A DNA stretch of 36,579 nucleotides from an uncultured Paracoccus sp. (GTDB lineage: Bacteria > Pseudomonadota > Alphaproteobacteria > Rhodobacterales > Rhodobacteraceae), in NCBI RefSeq assembly GCF_945915435.1, contig NZ_CAMEFG010000040.1:1-36579 (forward strand), read 5' to 3'. The translations under genes and the position numbers were made by a program. Numbering within the stretch: position 1 is the first letter of the stretch; every line of letters starts with the position of its first letter. Below, piece after piece: positions 7,484 through 15,142 of this stretch. Under the pieces are notes generated by a model. The model saw only the letters and a program-made list of their open reading frames with translations, was not told where the DNA came from and made no database searches.

Positions 7484-8326
7484 ATGGACATTCATCACGA
7501 ATTGATAACCCCGAATCTGCGCACCACGTCCCGCGTGGTGGCAGAAAAATTCGGAAAACGGCATGATAACGTGCTGCGCGACATCAGCGGCATCAAGGCT
7601 GACGTGCCGAAGGAATTTTGGCTCCTCAATTTTGAGGAGCGAGATTATCTGGACAGCCGTGGGAAGCATCAGCCACAGATCGAACTGACCCGCGACGGCT
7701 TCGTTCTGCTGACGATGGGCTTCACCGGCGCGGCCGCGATGGAATGGAAGGTCCGCTTCATCGAAGCCTTCAACATGATGGAGGCCGAGCTTGGCTCAAA
7801 ATTGAGCCGGCTGCATCCAGATCCAGATGCCGCTGGCGCGGATCCGAGCGGGCTGGCGGGCTTGATCCCCGGATCGCTGGGCGAGATTGCCACTTTCGTC
7901 AACGCGGCCCGTCATGCCGTCAGCAAGGCCGAAGCCGCGCGTATCTATCACCTGCTGTTGCCGCCGGCGCTGCGATCCGGCACGGCCCACGGTCTGCTGG
8001 CCGATCCGCAGGATGGCCGGGACTGCCTGACCTATCTTCTGGCCCTTGATGCAGGCGGGCGCGCCGTATCGGACTGGCTGGCCGAAGGGCAGGACAGCCC
8101 GATGCTGAATCGAATTGGCCTGCGCGTTCGCGATGACGGGCTGTTCGTCTCGCATCAGACGCCGGTCTTCGCCAGCAGCCGTTGGTCCGGCGGGCGCCAC
8201 CGCGCAGCCCTGATGACGCTGGAAGGTGTCTTTGCCCCGGCGAATCCGCTGACCTTGCGCGGCCGGGGGCAGCGCGGCCTGGTCATTCCTCTGTCCGCCA
8301 TCGCAGGGGGATTGAATGTCAACTAA
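7484..8326 (+). CDS. Rha-family phage regulatory protein
   Basis: 280 aa. Residues ~12-102 are the Rha domain: TTSRVVAEKFGKRHDNVLRD, then NFEERDYLDSRGKHQPQ and LTRDGFVLLTMGFTG. These proteins are phage-encoded regulators; the phi80 member interferes with infection of hosts lacking IHF. The C-terminal ~170 residues are not part of the Rha domain. They start with a helical segment (AARHAVSKAEAARIYHLLLP) and end in a compact block (SRWSGGRHRAALMTLEGVFAP, then LRGRGQRGLVIPLSA) that looks like a separate fold. CGGAGG precedes the ATG at good spacing. The gene heads a three-gene unit with the 39-aa and 82-aa ORFs. Confidence 0.85.
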   Translation: MDIHHELITPNLRTTSRVVAEKFGKRHDNVLRDISGIKADVPKEFWLLNFEERDYLDSRGKHQPQIELTRDGFVLLTMGFTGAAAMEWKVRFIEAFNMMEAELGSKLSRLHPDPDAAGADPSGLAGLIPGSLGEIATFVNAARHAVSKAEAARIYHLLLPPALRSGTAHGLLADPQDGRDCLTYLLALDAGGRAVSDWLAEGQDSPMLNRIGLRVRDDGLFVSHQTPVFASSRWSGGRHRAALMTLEGVFAPANPLTLRGRGQRGLVIPLSAIAGGLNVN

Positions 8327-8435
8327 ACCAAGGATAGCATTTGCTCATCCCATTTCTCGCATGGGGTTCATTGCCGCGAAATCACTTCAGGCAGTCAGCC
8401 CGCCGGGCTGGCAAACCCTTAATGCGAGGACCTAG
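8316..8435 (+). CDS. 39-aa small protein overlapping the end of rha
   Basis: Short ORF reading MSTKPRIAFAHPISRMGFIA, then AKSLQAVSPPGWQTLNART. It starts 10 bp inside the 3' end of rha, behind an excellent AGGGGG (8305-8310) at 5-bp spacing, and stops 1 bp before the next ATG. Position and ribosome-binding site argue for real translation coupled to rha. The protein is basic and soluble with no recognised domain. Similar short basic proteins occur in related prophages, from memory only. Confidence 0.6.
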   Translation: MSTKPRIAFAHPISRMGFIAAKSLQAVSPPGWQTLNART

Positions 8436-8436
8436 C

Positions 8437-8685
8437 ATGCAAACTTGTGCTACGCCCCAGGCTGACGACATTCGTCAGGACATCTTCAATCAAGCCGAGC
8501 TGGTCGCCGACCAGTTGCACACTGCCGTAGGCTGCAACAGGGCTGTCATGGCCCTGGTCGATCAGCTCGCATCCGAGATCCCTGATCATGGGCACCAGCT
8601 TCTGGCGGTCATCACGGCCGTCGACCGTTACCTGTCCGAGGCGGTCGAAGATCTCGATTCGCTGACCAGGCTGACGATCGGCTGA
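8437..8685 (+). CDS. 82-aa hypothetical protein, last gene of the rha unit
   Basis: Not recognised. An acidic, helical protein (DDIRQDIFNQAELVADQLHTAV, then MALVDQLASEIPDHGHQLLAVI and AVDRYLSEAVEDL) without membrane segments or a signal peptide. The ATG at 8437 has GCGAGG (8424-8429) upstream and sits 1 bp after the 39-aa ORF. An in-frame extension to 8341 would overlap that ORF and is less likely. A strong terminator follows 27 bp after the stop, closing the prophage transcript. Confidence 0.6.
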   Translation: MQTCATPQADDIRQDIFNQAELVADQLHTAVGCNRAVMALVDQLASEIPDHGHQLLAVITAVDRYLSEAVEDLDSLTRLTIG

Positions 8686-8712
8686 CCCGATCCAAACAGG
8701 ATCCAAACAACG

Positions 8713-8740
8713 AAAGCGCGCCTCGATCCGGGCGCGCTTT
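8713..8740 (+). terminator. Intrinsic terminator of the rha unit
   Basis: Perfect 10-bp stem AAAGCGCGCC (8713-8722) / GGCGCGCTTT (8731-8740) with 8-nt loop TCGATCCG, followed by TTC so that the T run reads TTTTT. Confidence 0.85.
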
Positions 8741-8754
8741 TTCGGTTCTGTCCA

Positions 8755-8829
8755 GCGTCCGAACTCGGACGCTTCGGACGCTCGGACGGACAAGATATTT
8801 CTTGACAGCTAAGTGTCTGAAATATCTTG
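8755..8829. repeat. Palindrome cluster at the 3' side of tRNA-Lys
   Basis: GCGTCCG-AACT-CGGACGC is an inverted repeat at 8755-8772. TCGGACG occurs three times (8765, 8774, 8782). Then CAAGATATTTC (8791-8801) pairs perfectly with GAAATATCTTG (8819-8829) over 11 bp, with an inner GACA/TGTC pair. The last is strikingly AT-rich and lies 6 bp from the tRNA 3' end. Confidence 0.7.
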
Positions 8830-8835
8830 GAAAAG

Positions 8836-8911
8836 TGGTGAGCCCGACAGGATTCGAACCTGTGACCCACTGATTAAAAGTCAGTTGCTCTACCAACTGA
8901 GCTACGGGCCC
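8836..8911 (-). tRNA. tRNA-Lys (anticodon TTT)
   Basis: 76 nt including encoded CCA. On the minus strand it begins GGGCCCGTAGCTCAGTTGGT. The anticodon arm is ACTGA-CTTTTAA-TCAGT with anticodon TTT, the T arm carries GGTTCGAATCC, and the acceptor closes with CGGGCTC, then ACCA. Acceptor pairing is complete apart from one G-T wobble. Its 3' end faces the mobile island at 5.5-8.7 kb, the usual orientation for an integration hotspot. No duplicated 3' end was found at the far side. Confidence 0.97.
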
Positions 8912-9006
8912 ACGTCACAGGGCGGGTGAGTAGTTAACTGCGCGGATGGGGTCAAGCGGAAAACGAAGATCTGGCGGAATCTTTTTGCGCGCCCTATATC
9001 GCGGCC

Positions 9007-9822
9007 ATGAACAACACGCCCCAGACCGGCCTGCCCTTCATGAAGATGCACGGGCTTGGCAACGACTTCGTGGTGATCGACCTGCGTGCGGGGGGCGATG
9101 CGCCCGATGCTGCGGTGATCGCGGCCATCGCCGACCGGCACCGGGGGGTCGGCTTCGATCAGCTTGCGGTCATCCGTACCGACGACGCAAGCGATGCGCG
9201 GCTGACGTTTTACAACGCCGACGGCTCGCTCAGCGCGGCTTGCGGGAATGCCACGCGCTGCATCGCGCGCTGGCTGATGGATCAGACCGGCGCGGCCAGC
9301 CTGCACCTGCGCACCGATCATGCGGTGCTGCTGGCCGAGGATGCGGGGGGCGGGCTGACCCGCGTCAACATGGGGCCGCCGGTGCTGGACTGGCGCGCGA
9401 TTCCGCTGGCGCGCGCTGTCGATACGCTGCACCTGCCCATTGCGGGCGATCCGGTCGCTACCGGCATGGGCAATCCGCATATGACTTTCTTCGTGCCCGA
9501 TGCGGGCGCCGTCGATCTGGCCAGCTTCGGGCCGGAACACGAACATCACCCGCTTTATCCGCAGCGCACGAATGTCGAGGTGGTGCAGGTGATCTCGGAC
9601 AGCGAAATCCTGCTGCGGATATGGGAACGGGGAACGGGGCCGACGCTGGCCTCGGGGTCGTGTTCCTGCGCGGCGGCGGTGGCCGCGGCGCGGCGCGGGC
9701 TGACGGGGCGGCGCGTCGCGGTGAACGTGCCGGGCGGGCGGCTGGAAATCGACTGGCGCGAGGATGGCGTCTGGATGACCGGCCCGTCCGCCCATGTCTT
9801 CGACGGGGTCTGGCGGGGATGA
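9007..9822 (+). CDS. dapF: Diaminopimelate epimerase
   Basis: Interconverts LL- and meso-diaminopimelate, for lysine and peptidoglycan synthesis; PLP-independent two-base mechanism. The 271-aa protein has MKMHGLGNDFVVID, first catalytic Cys79 in AACGNATRC, GNPHMTFFV and the C-terminal box WERGTGPTLASGSCSCAAAV (206-225). At the second catalytic position, where the classic motif reads ACGSGACAA, it has Ser216 (ASGSCSCAA). Extra cysteines lie at 219 and 221. From memory, this ASGxxSC variant recurs in alphaproteobacterial DapF, so the gene may still be functional. The stop overlaps the mtaB ATG (ATGA), so the two are translationally coupled. Confidence 0.92.
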   Translation: MNNTPQTGLPFMKMHGLGNDFVVIDLRAGGDAPDAAVIAAIADRHRGVGFDQLAVIRTDDASDARLTFYNADGSLSAACGNATRCIARWLMDQTGAASLHLRTDHAVLLAEDAGGGLTRVNMGPPVLDWRAIPLARAVDTLHLPIAGDPVATGMGNPHMTFFVPDAGAVDLASFGPEHEHHPLYPQRTNVEVVQVISDSEILLRIWERGTGPTLASGSCSCAAAVAAARRGLTGRRVAVNVPGGRLEIDWREDGVWMTGPSAHVFDGVWRG

Positions 9823-11078
9823 GCGCGAAGCCCCCCGTTTTCGCGACCCTCGGTTGCCGGCTGAACACCTATGAGACCGAGGCCATGCGCGAGATGGCCG
9901 AGGCCGCCGGGCTGCAAGGCGCGGTGGTCGTCAACACCTGCGCCGTGACCGCCGAGGCCGTGCGCAAGGCCCGGCAGGAGATCCGCCGCCTGGCCCGCGA
10001 AAATCCCGGCGCGCCGGTGATCGTGACCGGCTGCGCGGCCCAGACCGAGCCCGAGACCTTCGCCGCCATGCCCGAGGTCGCCCGCGTCATCGGCAATCAC
10101 GAAAAGATGCAGCCCGCCACATGGGCCGGGATCCGCGCGCCCGACCTGATCGGCCCGACCGAAAAGGTCCAGGTCGACGACATCATGTCGGTGCGTGAAA
10201 CGGCGGGCCACCTGATCGACGGCTTCGGGCGGCACCGCGCCTATGTGCAGGTGCAGAACGGCTGCGATCACCGCTGCACCTTCTGCATCATCCCCTATGG
10301 CCGCGGCAATTCCCGCAGCGTTCCGGCGGGGGTGGTGGTCGAGCAGATCAAGCGGCTGCGCGACCGGGGCTTCAACGAGGTGGTGCTGACCGGGGTGGAC
10401 CTGACAAGCTGGGGCGCTGACCTGCCCGGCCAGCCGCGCCTTGGCGATCTGGTGATGCGCATCCTGCGGCTGGTGCCGGACCTGCCGCGCCTGCGAATCA
10501 GCAGCATCGACAGCATCGAGGCGGATGAGAACCTGATGCTGGCCATTGCCACCGAACCCCGCCTGATGCCGCATCTGCACCTATCCTTGCAGGCGGGCGA
10601 TGACATGATCCTGAAACGCATGAAGCGCCGCCACCTGCGCGACGACGCGATTCGCTTTTGCGAGGAAGCGCGCCGGTTGCGCCCCGGCATCGTCTTCGGC
10701 GCCGACATCATCGCGGGCTTTCCCACGGAAACCGAGGCGATGTTCGCCAACAGCCTGAAGCTGGTCGAGGATTGCGGGCTGACCTTCCTGCATGTCTTTC
10801 CCTATTCGGCGCGCAAGGGCACGCCCGCCGCACGGATGCCGCGCGTGTCCGGTCCCGCGATCAAGGACCGCGCCGCCCGGCTGCGCGCGGCGGGCGACCT
10901 GGCGCTGCGCCGCCATCTGGACGCGCAGCAGGGCCAGACACGCCGCGTGCTGACCGAAGGCCCCCGCCTTGGCCGGACCGAGCAGTTCACCGAAGTCGCC
11001 TTTACCCGCGACATGCCCGAGGGCGCGCTGATGGATGTCCGGGTCACGGGCCACGATGGCCAGCGCCTGACCGCCTGA
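9819..11078 (+). CDS. mtaB: tRNA (t6A37) C2-methylthiotransferase
   Basis: Radical-SAM enzyme that converts t6A37 to ms2t6A in ANN-decoding tRNAs. The 419-aa protein has the N-terminal UPF0004 cluster cysteines Cys13 (LGCRLN), Cys41 (VNTCAVT) and Cys72 (TGCAAQ). The radical-SAM triad is Cys149-x3-Cys153-x2-Cys156 (CDHRCTFCIIPYGRG), with conserved IPYGRGNSRS, HLSLQAGDD and GFPTETE after it. The cysteine pattern LGCRLN favours MtaB over MiaB. The start ATG overlaps the dapF stop by 4 nt. Intact and of usual length; the dapF-mtaB order is common in this group. Confidence 0.95.
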   Translation: MSAKPPVFATLGCRLNTYETEAMREMAEAAGLQGAVVVNTCAVTAEAVRKARQEIRRLARENPGAPVIVTGCAAQTEPETFAAMPEVARVIGNHEKMQPATWAGIRAPDLIGPTEKVQVDDIMSVRETAGHLIDGFGRHRAYVQVQNGCDHRCTFCIIPYGRGNSRSVPAGVVVEQIKRLRDRGFNEVVLTGVDLTSWGADLPGQPRLGDLVMRILRLVPDLPRLRISSIDSIEADENLMLAIATEPRLMPHLHLSLQAGDDMILKRMKRRHLRDDAIRFCEEARRLRPGIVFGADIIAGFPTETEAMFANSLKLVEDCGLTFLHVFPYSARKGTPAARMPRVSGPAIKDRAARLRAAGDLALRRHLDAQQGQTRRVLTEGPRLGRTEQFTEVAFTRDMPEGALMDVRVTGHDGQRLTA

Positions 11079-11085
11079 AGGCTGC

Positions 11086-11114
11086 TTGCAGCAGGCCGCG
11101 CCCCGGCCTAGCCT
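11086..11114 (+). promoter_or_regulatory. Putative sigma-70 promoter of the HDAC-xseB-ispA-dxs unit
   Basis: TTGCAG (11086-11091) and TAGCCT (11109-11114) with a 17-bp spacer lie in the 95-bp gap after mtaB. Start would be near 11121, shortly before a strong GGGGGGA ribosome-binding site. Consensus match only. Confidence 0.4.
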
Positions 11115-11141
11115 TGCCGGATCGCTATTGGGGGGACAGCC

Positions 11142-11177
11142 ATGCATTGCACAGCCGCCTGTGGGCGCATCGAATGA
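11142..11177 (+). CDS. Possible 11-aa leader peptide coupled to the HDAC-like gene
   Basis: ATG at 11142 follows GGGGGGA (11129-11135) at ideal spacing and opens MHCTAACGRIE, then TGA. The TGA overlaps the start codon of the HDAC-like gene (ATGA, 11174-11177). That gene itself lacks a good ribosome-binding site, so ribosomes probably reach it by reinitiation from this mini-ORF. There are two cysteines among 11 residues. Confidence 0.4.
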   Translation: MHCTAACGRIE

Positions 11178-12088
11178 CACTGCTTTACACGCACGCATCC
11201 GCGGCGGCCCATGTCATGCCCGCGGGCCATCCCGAAAGCGCGGACCGCTATCTTGCCGTGATCCGCGCCTTGAAAGGGGCCGCGCTGGAACCGCGCGAGG
11301 CCCCGCTGGCCAACCGCGAGGACATCCTGCGCTGCCATCCTGCCGAATATCTGGACAGCATCCGCACCCTGATCCCGTCCGAGGGCTGGACGCCGCTGGA
11401 CGGCGACACCTTCCTGTCCCCCGGCAGTCTCGATCCCGCCCTGCGCGCGGTGGGCGGCTGCGTTGCGGCGGTGGACGACACGCTGGCCGGGCGCGCGCCC
11501 AATGCCTTCGTCGCCATGCGCCCCTGCGGCCACCATGCGGAACGCGCCAGGGCGATGGGCTTCTGCGTCTTTGGCAATGTCGCCATCGCGGCCAAGCGGG
11601 CCTTGGACCATCACCGTCTGGACCGGGTGGCGGTGCTGGATTTCGACGTCCATCACGGCAACGGCACGCAGGACCTGCTGTGGGACGACAGTCGGGCCTT
11701 CTTTGCCTCGACCCACCAGCACGGGCTGTTTCCCCATACGGGCCGGATCGGTGAAAAGGGTGCGCATGGCCAGATCGTGAACGCCCCGCTGCCCCCCGGT
11801 TCCGGCGGCACGCAGGCGCGCGAGGTCTGGGCGCGCATCTGCGACCGCGCCAGCGCCTTCCGGCCCCAGCTTGTCCTGATCTCGGCCGGGTTCGACGCGC
11901 ATCGGGACGATCCGCTGGCCGAACTGAACTGGGACGAATCCGATTTTACCGCGATCACGCGCATGATCTGCGATCTTGCGACTTCGGTCGGTGCGCCGGT
12001 GGTATCCGCGCTGGAAGGGGGCTATGATCTGGCGGCTCTGGGCCGCTCGGTGCGCGCCCATGTGGATGTTCTGGCAGAGGTGGCCTGA
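11174..12088 (+). CDS. Histone-deacetylase-family amidohydrolase
   Basis: Zinc-dependent deacetylase of the arginase/HDAC fold. Bacterial members usually act on acetylpolyamines or related acetylated amines; the substrate here is unknown. The 304-aa protein has His120-His121 (PCGHHAE), zinc ligands Asp158 and His160 (DFDVHHGNGTQ) and Asp241 (SAGFDAHRDDP), and catalytic Tyr284 (EGGYD). All active-site residues are present. The ATG at 11174 has weak Shine-Dalgarno support and overlaps the stop of a mini-ORF. Its own stop overlaps the xseB ATG (TGATG), making it the first large gene of the xseB-ispA-dxs unit. Confidence 0.93.
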   Translation: MTLLYTHASAAAHVMPAGHPESADRYLAVIRALKGAALEPREAPLANREDILRCHPAEYLDSIRTLIPSEGWTPLDGDTFLSPGSLDPALRAVGGCVAAVDDTLAGRAPNAFVAMRPCGHHAERARAMGFCVFGNVAIAAKRALDHHRLDRVAVLDFDVHHGNGTQDLLWDDSRAFFASTHQHGLFPHTGRIGEKGAHGQIVNAPLPPGSGGTQAREVWARICDRASAFRPQLVLISAGFDAHRDDPLAELNWDESDFTAITRMICDLATSVGAPVVSALEGGYDLAALGRSVRAHVDVLAEVA

Positions 12089-12324
12089 TGACGAAGATCG
12101 AATCCCTGTCCTTCGAGGACGCGATGAAAGAGCTTGAGGCCACGGTCGGCAAGCTGGAACATGGCGAGGCCACGCTGGAGGAATCGATCACGCTCTACGA
12201 ACGCGGTGCGGCCCTTCGCGCCCATTGCGACCAGCTTCTGCGCAAGGCCGAAGAGCGTGTCGAAAAGATCACCCTGGCCGCGAACGGCCAGCCGCAGGGC
12301 ACCACCCCCGTCGAAGGGCTGTAG
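12088..12324 (+). CDS. xseB: Exodeoxyribonuclease VII small subunit
   Basis: Helical accessory subunit of ExoVII, which degrades single-stranded DNA to oligonucleotides with the XseA catalytic subunit (not in this window). 78 aa with the family signature SFEDAMKELEATVGKLEHGE, then LEESITLYERGAALRAHCDQLL. The ATG overlaps the HDAC stop by one base, and ispA starts directly after its TAG. The order xseB-ispA-dxs is widely conserved in proteobacteria. Confidence 0.96.
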   Translation: MTKIESLSFEDAMKELEATVGKLEHGEATLEESITLYERGAALRAHCDQLLRKAEERVEKITLAANGQPQGTTPVEGL

Positions 12325-13188
12325 ATGCGCGCCCGTCTGGATGAGGTCAGGACGCTGGTCGCCGGCGCCCTGGATGCGGCCATCGACCGGCTGCCCGAAT
12401 CGCCCCTGCGCGACGCGATGCGCTATGCTTGCCACGGCGGCAAGGCGGTGCGCGCCTACCTGGTCGTGGAATCGGCGCGGCTGCACGGCGTTCCCGACAG
12501 CGCCGCGCTGCCCGTCGCGGCGGCGGTCGAGGCGCTGCATGCCTACAGCCTCGTCCATGACGACCTGCCCGCGATGGACGACGACGACCTGCGGCGCGGC
12601 CAGCCGACCGTGCATGTCCGCTGGGGCGAGGCCGTTGCCATCCTTGCGGGCGACGCGCTGCAAACGCTGGCTTTCGAACTGCTGGCCCGTGACGAGGTTG
12701 GCACCCCCGATACCCGCCTGACCTTGCTGCGCGCCTTCGCCCAGGCCGTGGGCGCATCCGGCATGGTTTACGGACAGATGCTGGACATCGCCGCCGAAAG
12801 CGCGCAATCGCCCCTGACGCTGGACCAGATCACCCGCCTGCAAGCCGGCAAGACCGGCGCGCTGATCGAGTTTTCGGCCATCTCGGGCGCGCTCATGGCC
12901 GGGGCAGACCCCGCGCGCTTGCGCGAATATGCCCGCAACCTCGGGCTGGCCTTCCAGATCGCGGACGACCTGCTGGACGTGACCGGGGACGAGGCGCAGA
13001 CCGGCAAGCGCGTGGGCAAGGACGATGCGGCGGGCAAGGCGACCTTCGTTTCGCTGCTTGGCCAGGATGGTGCGCAGGCCCGCGCGCGTGAACTGGTCGC
13101 CGCAGGCGACGCCGCGCTTGCGCCCTATGGCGCGCGGGCGGGAAACTTGCGTGAACTGGCGCGTTTCGTTATCGACCGCTACGCCTGA
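12325..13188 (+). CDS. ispA: Farnesyl/geranyl diphosphate synthase (polyprenyl synthetase)
   Basis: Chain-elongating prenyltransferase that condenses IPP with DMAPP and GPP, normally to farnesyl diphosphate, feeding quinone, carotenoid and undecaprenyl synthesis. The 287-aa protein has the first Asp-rich motif [14 protein letters not shown] (Asp79-Asp88), the second DDLLD (214-218), the substrate loop GGKAVRAYL (38-46) and the Gln-rich QMLDI helix. The start ATG abuts the xseB stop with no gap. dxs, the first enzyme of the MEP route that makes its substrates, follows 31 bp later. The sequence alone does not settle the exact product length. Confidence 0.95.
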   Translation: MRARLDEVRTLVAGALDAAIDRLPESPLRDAMRYACHGGKAVRAYLVVESARLHGVPDSAALPVAAAVEALHAYSLVHDDLPAMDDDDLRRGQPTVHVRWGEAVAILAGDALQTLAFELLARDEVGTPDTRLTLLRAFAQAVGASGMVYGQMLDIAAESAQSPLTLDQITRLQAGKTGALIEFSAISGALMAGADPARLREYARNLGLAFQIADDLLDVTGDEAQTGKRVGKDDAAGKATFVSLLGQDGAQARARELVAAGDAALAPYGARAGNLRELARFVIDRYA

Positions 13189-13219
13189 GCCGAACCTTGC
13201 CACCCGAAAGGGCCAGCCG

Positions 13220-15142
13220 ATGACCGACCAAACGACCCGTCCCAAGACGCCCGTGCTGGATCGCGTGGCCCTGCCGTCCGATCTCAAATCCCTGTCGGAT
13301 CGCGAGCTGCGCCAGCTTGCCGACGAATTGCGCAGCGAAACCATCAGCGCGGTGTCCGAGACCGGCGGCCATCTGGGCGCGGGTCTGGGCGTCGTGGAAC
13401 TGACCGTGGCGCTGCATGCGGTGTTCGACGCGCCGCGCGACAAGATCATCTGGGACGTGGGCCACCAATGCTATCCCCACAAGATCCTGACCGGGCGGCG
13501 CGACCGCATCCGCACCCTGCGCACCGAAGGGGGGCTGTCGGGTTTCACCAAGCGGTCCGAAAGCGCCTATGACCCGTTCGGGGCCGGGCACAGTTCGACC
13601 TCGATCAGCGCGGCGCTGGGGTTCGCGATGGCGCGCGAGCTGGGCGGCGATCCGGGCGATGCCATCGCCGTGATCGGCGACGGCGCGATGAGCGCGGGCA
13701 TGGCCTTCGAGGCGCTGAACAACGCGGGCCATCTGGGCAAGCGGCTGTTCGTGATTCTCAACGACAACGAAATGTCCATCGCGCCGCCCACCGGCGCGCT
13801 TTCGACCTATCTGACCCGGCTTTACACGCGCGGCCCGTTTCAGGAACTGAAGGCCGCCGCCAAGGGCGCGGTCAGCCTGCTGCCGCCGCCGATGCAGGAA
13901 GGGGCGCGGCGCGCGCGCGACATGCTCAAGGGTCTGGCGGTCGGCGGGACGCTGTTCGAGGAACTGGGCTTTTCCTATATCGGCCCGGTCGATGGCCACG
14001 ATCTGGACCAGCTTCTGCCGCTGATGCGCACTGTCAAGGCGCGCGCGGACGGGCCGGTGCTGATCCATGCGGTGACGAAGAAGGGCAAGGGCTACGCGCC
14101 CGCCGAACATTCCGCCGACCGGGGCCATGCGCGGGGCCGCTTCGACGTGGCGACCGGCGCGCAGGCCAAGGCGAAATCCAACGCGCCCAGCTATACATCG
14201 GTCTTTGCCCGCGCGCTGGTCGATCAGGCCGCCCGCGATGACCGCATCGTAGCGGTCACGGCGGCCATGCCCGACGGCACCGGCCTGAACCTCTTTGCCG
14301 AGCGTTTCCCGCGCCGCTGTTTCGACGTGGGCATCGCCGAACAGCATGCCGTGACCTTTTCGGCGGGGTTGGCGGCGGGCGGGATGCGGCCCTTCTGCGC
14401 GCTTTATTCGACCTTCCTGCAACGCGGTTACGATCAGGTCGTCCATGACGTCGCGATCCAGCGCCTGCCCGTGCGTTTCGCCATCGACCGCGCCGGACTG
14501 GTGGGCGCGGATGGCGCGACCCATGCCGGGGCCTATGACGTGGCCTTCCTTGCGAACCTGCCCGGCATGGTGGTGATGGCCGCGGCGGATGAGGCCGAAC
14601 TGGCCCATATGGTCGCCACCGCCGCCGCCCATGACGAAGGTCCCATCGCCTTTCGCTATCCGCGCGGCGAGGGCATGGGCGTCGAGATGCCCGAGACCGG
14701 CCAGCCCCTGCCCATCGGCAAGGGCCGCATGATCGCGCAAGGCAGCCGCGTCGCCATCCTGTCCTTTGGCACCCGCCTGGCCGAGGTCATGCGCGCCCGC
14801 GAATCGCTGATGGCGCGCGGCATCAGCCCCACGGTGGCCGACGCGCGTTTCGCCAAGCCGCTGGACCGCGAGTTGATCCTGGCGCTGGCCCGCGACCACG
14901 AGGCGCTGATCACCATCGAGGAGGGCGCGGTCGGCGGTTTCGGCAGCCTCGTCGCGCAGCTTCTGGCGGACGAAGGGGTCTTCGACCACGGGTTGCGCTT
15001 CCGCCAGATGGTCCTGCCCGACACCTTCATCGACCACGCCAGCCCCGAGGCGATGTATCGCGACGCCGGCCTGTCGGCGGCGGATATCGAGGCGAAGGTG
15101 CTGGATGTCCTGGGCGTCGCGCAGATGGGGAAGCGGGCATGA
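13220..15142 (+). CDS. dxs: 1-deoxy-D-xylulose-5-phosphate synthase
   Basis: Thiamine-diphosphate enzyme that condenses pyruvate with glyceraldehyde 3-phosphate, the entry and control point of the MEP isoprenoid pathway. 640 aa, family length. Visible: [42 protein letters not shown], the ThDP/Mg motif [18 protein letters not shown] (153-170) with NDNEMS, the [16 protein letters not shown] catalytic segment, and the transketolase C-terminal domain. The ATG at 13220 matches the usual N-terminus; an upstream in-frame extension reads through ispA in another frame. Its stop overlaps the ATG of the next secreted hypothetical. Confidence 0.97.
   Translation: MTDQTTRPKTPVLDRVALPSDLKSLSDRELRQLADELRSETISAVSETGGHLGAGLGVVELTVALHAVFDAPRDKIIWDVGHQCYPHKILTGRRDRIRTLRTEGGLSGFTKRSESAYDPFGAGHSSTSISAALGFAMARELGGDPGDAIAVIGDGAMSAGMAFEALNNAGHLGKRLFVILNDNEMSIAPPTGALSTYLTRLYTRGPFQELKAAAKGAVSLLPPPMQEGARRARDMLKGLAVGGTLFEELGFSYIGPVDGHDLDQLLPLMRTVKARADGPVLIHAVTKKGKGYAPAEHSADRGHARGRFDVATGAQAKAKSNAPSYTSVFARALVDQAARDDRIVAVTAAMPDGTGLNLFAERFPRRCFDVGIAEQHAVTFSAGLAAGGMRPFCALYSTFLQRGYDQVVHDVAIQRLPVRFAIDRAGLVGADGATHAGAYDVAFLANLPGMVVMAAADEAELAHMVATAAAHDEGPIAFRYPRGEGMGVEMPETGQPLPIGKGRMIAQGSRVAILSFGTRLAEVMRARESLMARGISPTVADARFAKPLDRELILALARDHEALITIEEGAVGGFGSLVAQLLADEGVFDHGLRFRQMVLPDTFIDHASPEAMYRDAGLSAADIEAKVLDVLGVAQMGKRA

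Noticed and set aside
8755..8788. TCGGACG repeats as a CRISPR array
   Set aside because: Units are 7 bp and 8-9 bp apart; there are no spacers of the right length and no cas genes in the window.
8836..8911. Duplicated tRNA-Lys 3' end as an att repeat at the far side of the island
   Set aside because: I searched by eye for GATTCGAACC-like sequence between 4944 and 7500 and found none, so no att pair can be claimed.
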